DNA of 64,000 nt, taken from positions 137,501 to 201,500 of the forward strand of contig JAZDSV010000003.1 of NCBI GenBank assembly GCA_036784855.1. Reading direction: 5' to 3'. Positions 61,001 to 64,000 of the stretch are shown one piece after another. The DNA is from Aphelidium insulamus. Lineage: Eukaryota; Aphelidiomycota; Aphelidea; Aphelidiaceae. The notes below the pieces were generated by a model. It was not told the DNA's origin and ran no database searches. It saw only the letters and a program-made list of their open reading frames with translations. Every line of letters begins with the position of its first letter. Positions within the stretch are counted from its first letter, which is position 1. A program made the position numbers and the translations under genes.

Positions 61001-64000
61001 GCCCTCCTGACTGCCATGTACCGAACACGGTGGAGTGTTCATACCTTCCCTGATGTGGCGGATATGTCTTTACTTCCTTATACACTCGACCGTTGACTGT
61101 AAGCCGTAGCGACCCCTTGGAATATTTTTCAAGCAGCTTCGTAGGAGCCTGATATGCTATAGAAATGCAGTACCACACGTTCCTATCAGGAATAAAAGAA
61201 GTCGGGATGAACACATTTTTGCTGCCGTAGAGCAAGTTGATGATCAATTCCCCATTTTCGAAAAATGCCTCCAAGCCACGATTTTCAGCATCTAAACACG
61301 ATATTAAGCGCGGCGCATAGGCCTCGGAATCTTTGGTCGAAGGCCGATATTTGTGATTAGCAGAAACGTCTGACAGTACACAGTCGAAACTGCACAAAAG
61401 CCCGATCGAAAACCCGTCTTTATGAAATAATCCGTCGATTGGCGGCAAGTCCAGACGTGAAGTCAGACCATTGAAGGCAGTATATACACCGGGAGATATA
61501 GGACACAGAGCCGTCCGAGATAACACGTCAAGCAGACGCAGATAACCCTCAGATACCGCGAAATCGTCTCCGGGGCCAATATTTAGCAGTCGAAACACTG
61601 CTTTTAAGTCAGACACTTCCGTATTATGTCCCAATATCACCACAAGTAAGTCTTCCGCTGCTTTCAGTTCTTCAATGTCAGCGTTGCTGGAATTGAAGAT
61701 TTTTTGCAAAATGAGACGAATGACGCCAATTCGAGCAGTAAACAAGGCCGAGGCGTTGATAGGTCTGGCGAGAAGTCTGACCAACCCTTCGATTATTTGA
61801 ACTCTCTGCTTTACAGCAAACCCATCATATGCCGTGACAATCGCTGTGAATGCCCACGGGTTTTGAATCCAGTCAGCGGCAGATTCGTCAAAATTGGTCG
61901 GCGGATAAGTTAGCAAAGTGAGCATTTCAGCAACCGATACGGTGCCACTCTGTCGCCGTTCTACGGTGGCTAGCGCACCACCTAGCACGTCGAAGTATCC
62001 TTTCGAGTGAAAGCAAAGTTTGTTGTCAGAGTTGTTTGCAAACATCGCCAATAGCATTTGGATGATTGTCGAAACTAGCGTATGGCAGATTCCTTGTTCA
62101 CAGCTGGTAATCATTTGGATCAAACCATTGAAAAATTGTGGCCGTCCCAAGCAAGTCTGAAGTGCACCAATGTCGGTTTGACGCTGCAACAGCGACTTTA
62201 ACTCGTTCAACAAAACAATCAAACTATCGACATGACTCGCAGAGTCCACCACGACCTCGAAATGCTTCATACAACGCACCACAATCGACGATGATCCTAA
62301 AAGAAAGGTTACAGCTGCGTGGTGCATGACAAATCTCTGAATTACCTGAAATGAAAGCCACACAATTGATCATATTTGCCGCATGCCGCGCAGCCCAGTG
62401 TCGATAGATAGCGGTTTTATCTTCAAACAATAGTTCAATAATCAAATCAACGAAAACAGAGCTTTCAGCAAAATCGGCATGAGCAGTTTGCTTCGTCAGA
62501 AAAGCTGCATTTGCCAGCTCCATGCATAGCGCCAAGATTTTAGGGCTACTGTCAGGAGTTTTGCGAAACTTTTTGATAAGCACGGACAAGGCTGTGGCGA
62601 AATTGTCGTTAGCAACAATTTTCCTGAAAGTTGAGCGTCGTCAAAATAAAATCATGTGCTATACCTCATCAAATCTCCGTTGCACTCTAAAACAACTCGC
62701 ATGGCCCGTAGTATATTTGTCAGACTCGGCATAAACAAGTCTCCATCCGTTCGTGCCGAAATGAGAGACAAATATCCGCGGAAAAGTATTTGGTTGGTCT
62801 GACTGCAGTGACTAAGCATCATCGTTTTAACTATCAGTGCCCAGACGAGATTAACTATTGTATCGGAAATTGCGGTTAAATACTCTGTCGATACTTTGAT
62901 ACTTTTACGGCCAATTGTGTGAAACTCAGAGGCTTGTGTTGCCTCCGATTCCACAAGAATAGACTGAAGACAATTGAAGTGCCCCAAAAATTGATCCGAC
63001 AGCATGATACTCCACATGTTTGATAATTTGGGGAGAATTCTAGATTGAAGATGTGCCATCATCGGCGAATAATTATCGGCGGTGTCGCCAGAGAGGAGGA
63101 AAGACAATGACTCGACGAGATAGAACTGCAGAATCGGCAACGATACGACTGCGGATCTTTCGCTTTCCAGAGAAATGTGTGGGCCAAGGATCTGTTTGTT
63201 TTCGGTGTCGAGACGATGAATGAACTCTAGCACATCAATTATCCATTCCCAAAGTCTAGGATTCTGCCGGACAGTTGGCACAGCATCGTCGCCCCTGCCA
63301 CAAGAACTTAAGTCGCTGACGCAATGCGAGATAAGCATCCGAAACAGCAGGTCCAATTCCTGGCTACAAATCGGGCTCTCTGCGTAGGCGTTGCGCGATG
63401 TAAGTCGATTTTTTGGAGATCGAGAAATGAACGGCAAATACTTTTCGGTGGGTGAAAGCAGAGCAGTGTCCGTGCTGGTGGTTGATACTATCGAAGTCTG
63501 AAATGATGGTATGAGCGGGAATGCGTTCAAGCCAACATAGGACTCTTCATCCGACTCGAAGCACCCGTTGCATATTACCAGCCAGTACGTCAAGCGTTTG
63601 ATGGAAGAAAGTAACGAAGTCGGGGCCGTCGTATACGAAGCATCTTGCGTGGAAATCAGCGGAGTGCTAGTCAAAGTATCCACACAAGAAAAGCGTTGAA
63701 TGGTGAATATCACATGTAACGCCAAAATTTGATGCCGAAATTGAGTACGAAGGTCGGCAGGGGAGCCGTGGATGTCAAGCGATATCGACCGCAGGCACTT
63801 GAGCAACCGGGCAGACGCATCACACCGCGCAAATAGCTCCAGGGCCGCTTCGCGATAGTTAAGCAACACGCTGCCGCACAGATTAAGCGCTTGCATAGTG
63901 AGGGAAAATGATTTGCCGGAGCGCACCATGCCAAAATTGATATCAAGAACGGCAAGGCAAAGAGGCACGACGTCAGACGCGGCCTGGAGTTTGGTTGCAG
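55060..64000 (-). CDS. BEACH-WD40 protein of the neurobeachin/LRBA class, C-terminal part (continues past the window edge)
   Basis: Large scaffold for membrane trafficking. Eleven exons are visible: 64000(edge)-62665, 62623-62346, 62296-59247, 59202-59088, 59034-58981, 58934-58855, 58813-58581, 58515-57300, 57248-55786, 55741-55310 and 55264-55060. They encode ~2820 residues with consistent phases; the N-terminus lies beyond 64000. Order: helical ARM-like region, a ConA-like lectin module near 61450-60990 (LLCSFDCVL, LRLTVNGRVYKEVKTYPPHQ), more helical sequence, a PH-like domain (57300-57600, HDLKEMHYRRHLLQNNALEL), the BEACH domain (SNFDYLMFLNTLAGRSYNDL, FPWVLSNY, FRDLSKP-like, FHYGTHYS, VKELIPEFFYFPEFLLNSN, WIDLIFGFKQRG, NNFGQTPSQIFTKPHP) and WD repeats (GHEVGITCLALSDDQRYM, HEGDITTLSING). 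BEACH hallmarks are intact. Its stop faces the SPAG6 stop across 98 bp. Confidence 0.93.

Overview
The window is nuclear DNA from a eukaryote. Almost every gene can be read only by joining exons across short GT-AG introns, usually 40-60 nt, with exon phases that agree across 2 to 16 exons. A class V/VII-type chitin synthase with an N-terminal myosin motor, a Whi3/Scw1-like RNA-binding protein and a Gpc1-type acyltransferase point to a fungus. Two axonemal genes, CFAP57 and SPAG6/PF16, point to a lineage that still makes a motile flagellum. The best inference is a zoosporic, early-diverging fungus (chytrid or blastoclad grade). No rRNA, tRNA, CRISPR array, transposon or virus was recognised.

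Layout. 1-9.4 kb: a seven-helix receptor fused to an RGS domain (+), a coiled-coil protein (-), a Gpc1 gene whose middle is replaced by a CATA microsatellite (-), guanine deaminase (+) and a two-RRM Whi3-like protein (-). 10.3-18 kb: the myosin-chitin synthase (+, 6 exons, 2253 aa) and a small TATA-driven gene (+). 18.1-25.6 kb: a prominin-like five-helix membrane protein (-) head to head with CFAP57 (+). 25.6-30.2 kb: ribosomal protein eS25 (-), a possible small TATA/CCAAT-driven gene (+), calcineurin A in 11 exons (-) and an unidentified many-exon gene (+). 30.3-35.2 kb: a hypothetical gene (+), NOP14 (-) and a tail-hydrophobic hypothetical protein (-). 35.5-39.6 kb: a P2X-like channel and a GCP4-like gamma-tubulin complex subunit, both +. 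40.3-48.6 kb: a 16-exon, 2242-residue protein with tandem C1-like zinc fingers (-). 49.1-55 kb: mitochondrial processing peptidase beta (-), an acidic hypothetical protein (+) and SPAG6 (+). 55 kb to the edge: the C-terminal part of a neurobeachin/LRBA-class BEACH-WD protein (-), running off the window.

How the genes fit together. There is no operon-like order, as expected for a eukaryote, but themes recur. CFAP57 and SPAG6 (axoneme) and GCP4 (microtubule nucleation) serve the flagellum and cytoskeleton. The chitin synthase builds the wall. The RGS receptor, P2X-like channel and calcineurin could form signalling and calcium pathways. NOP14 and eS25 serve ribosome production. The most unusual content is the prominin/CFAP57 divergent pair, the P2X homologue, the giant C1-finger protein and the Gpc1 gene interrupted by a microsatellite. 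Exon limits were placed by eye from splice consensus, frame continuity and family conservation, so individual junctions may be off by a few bases.
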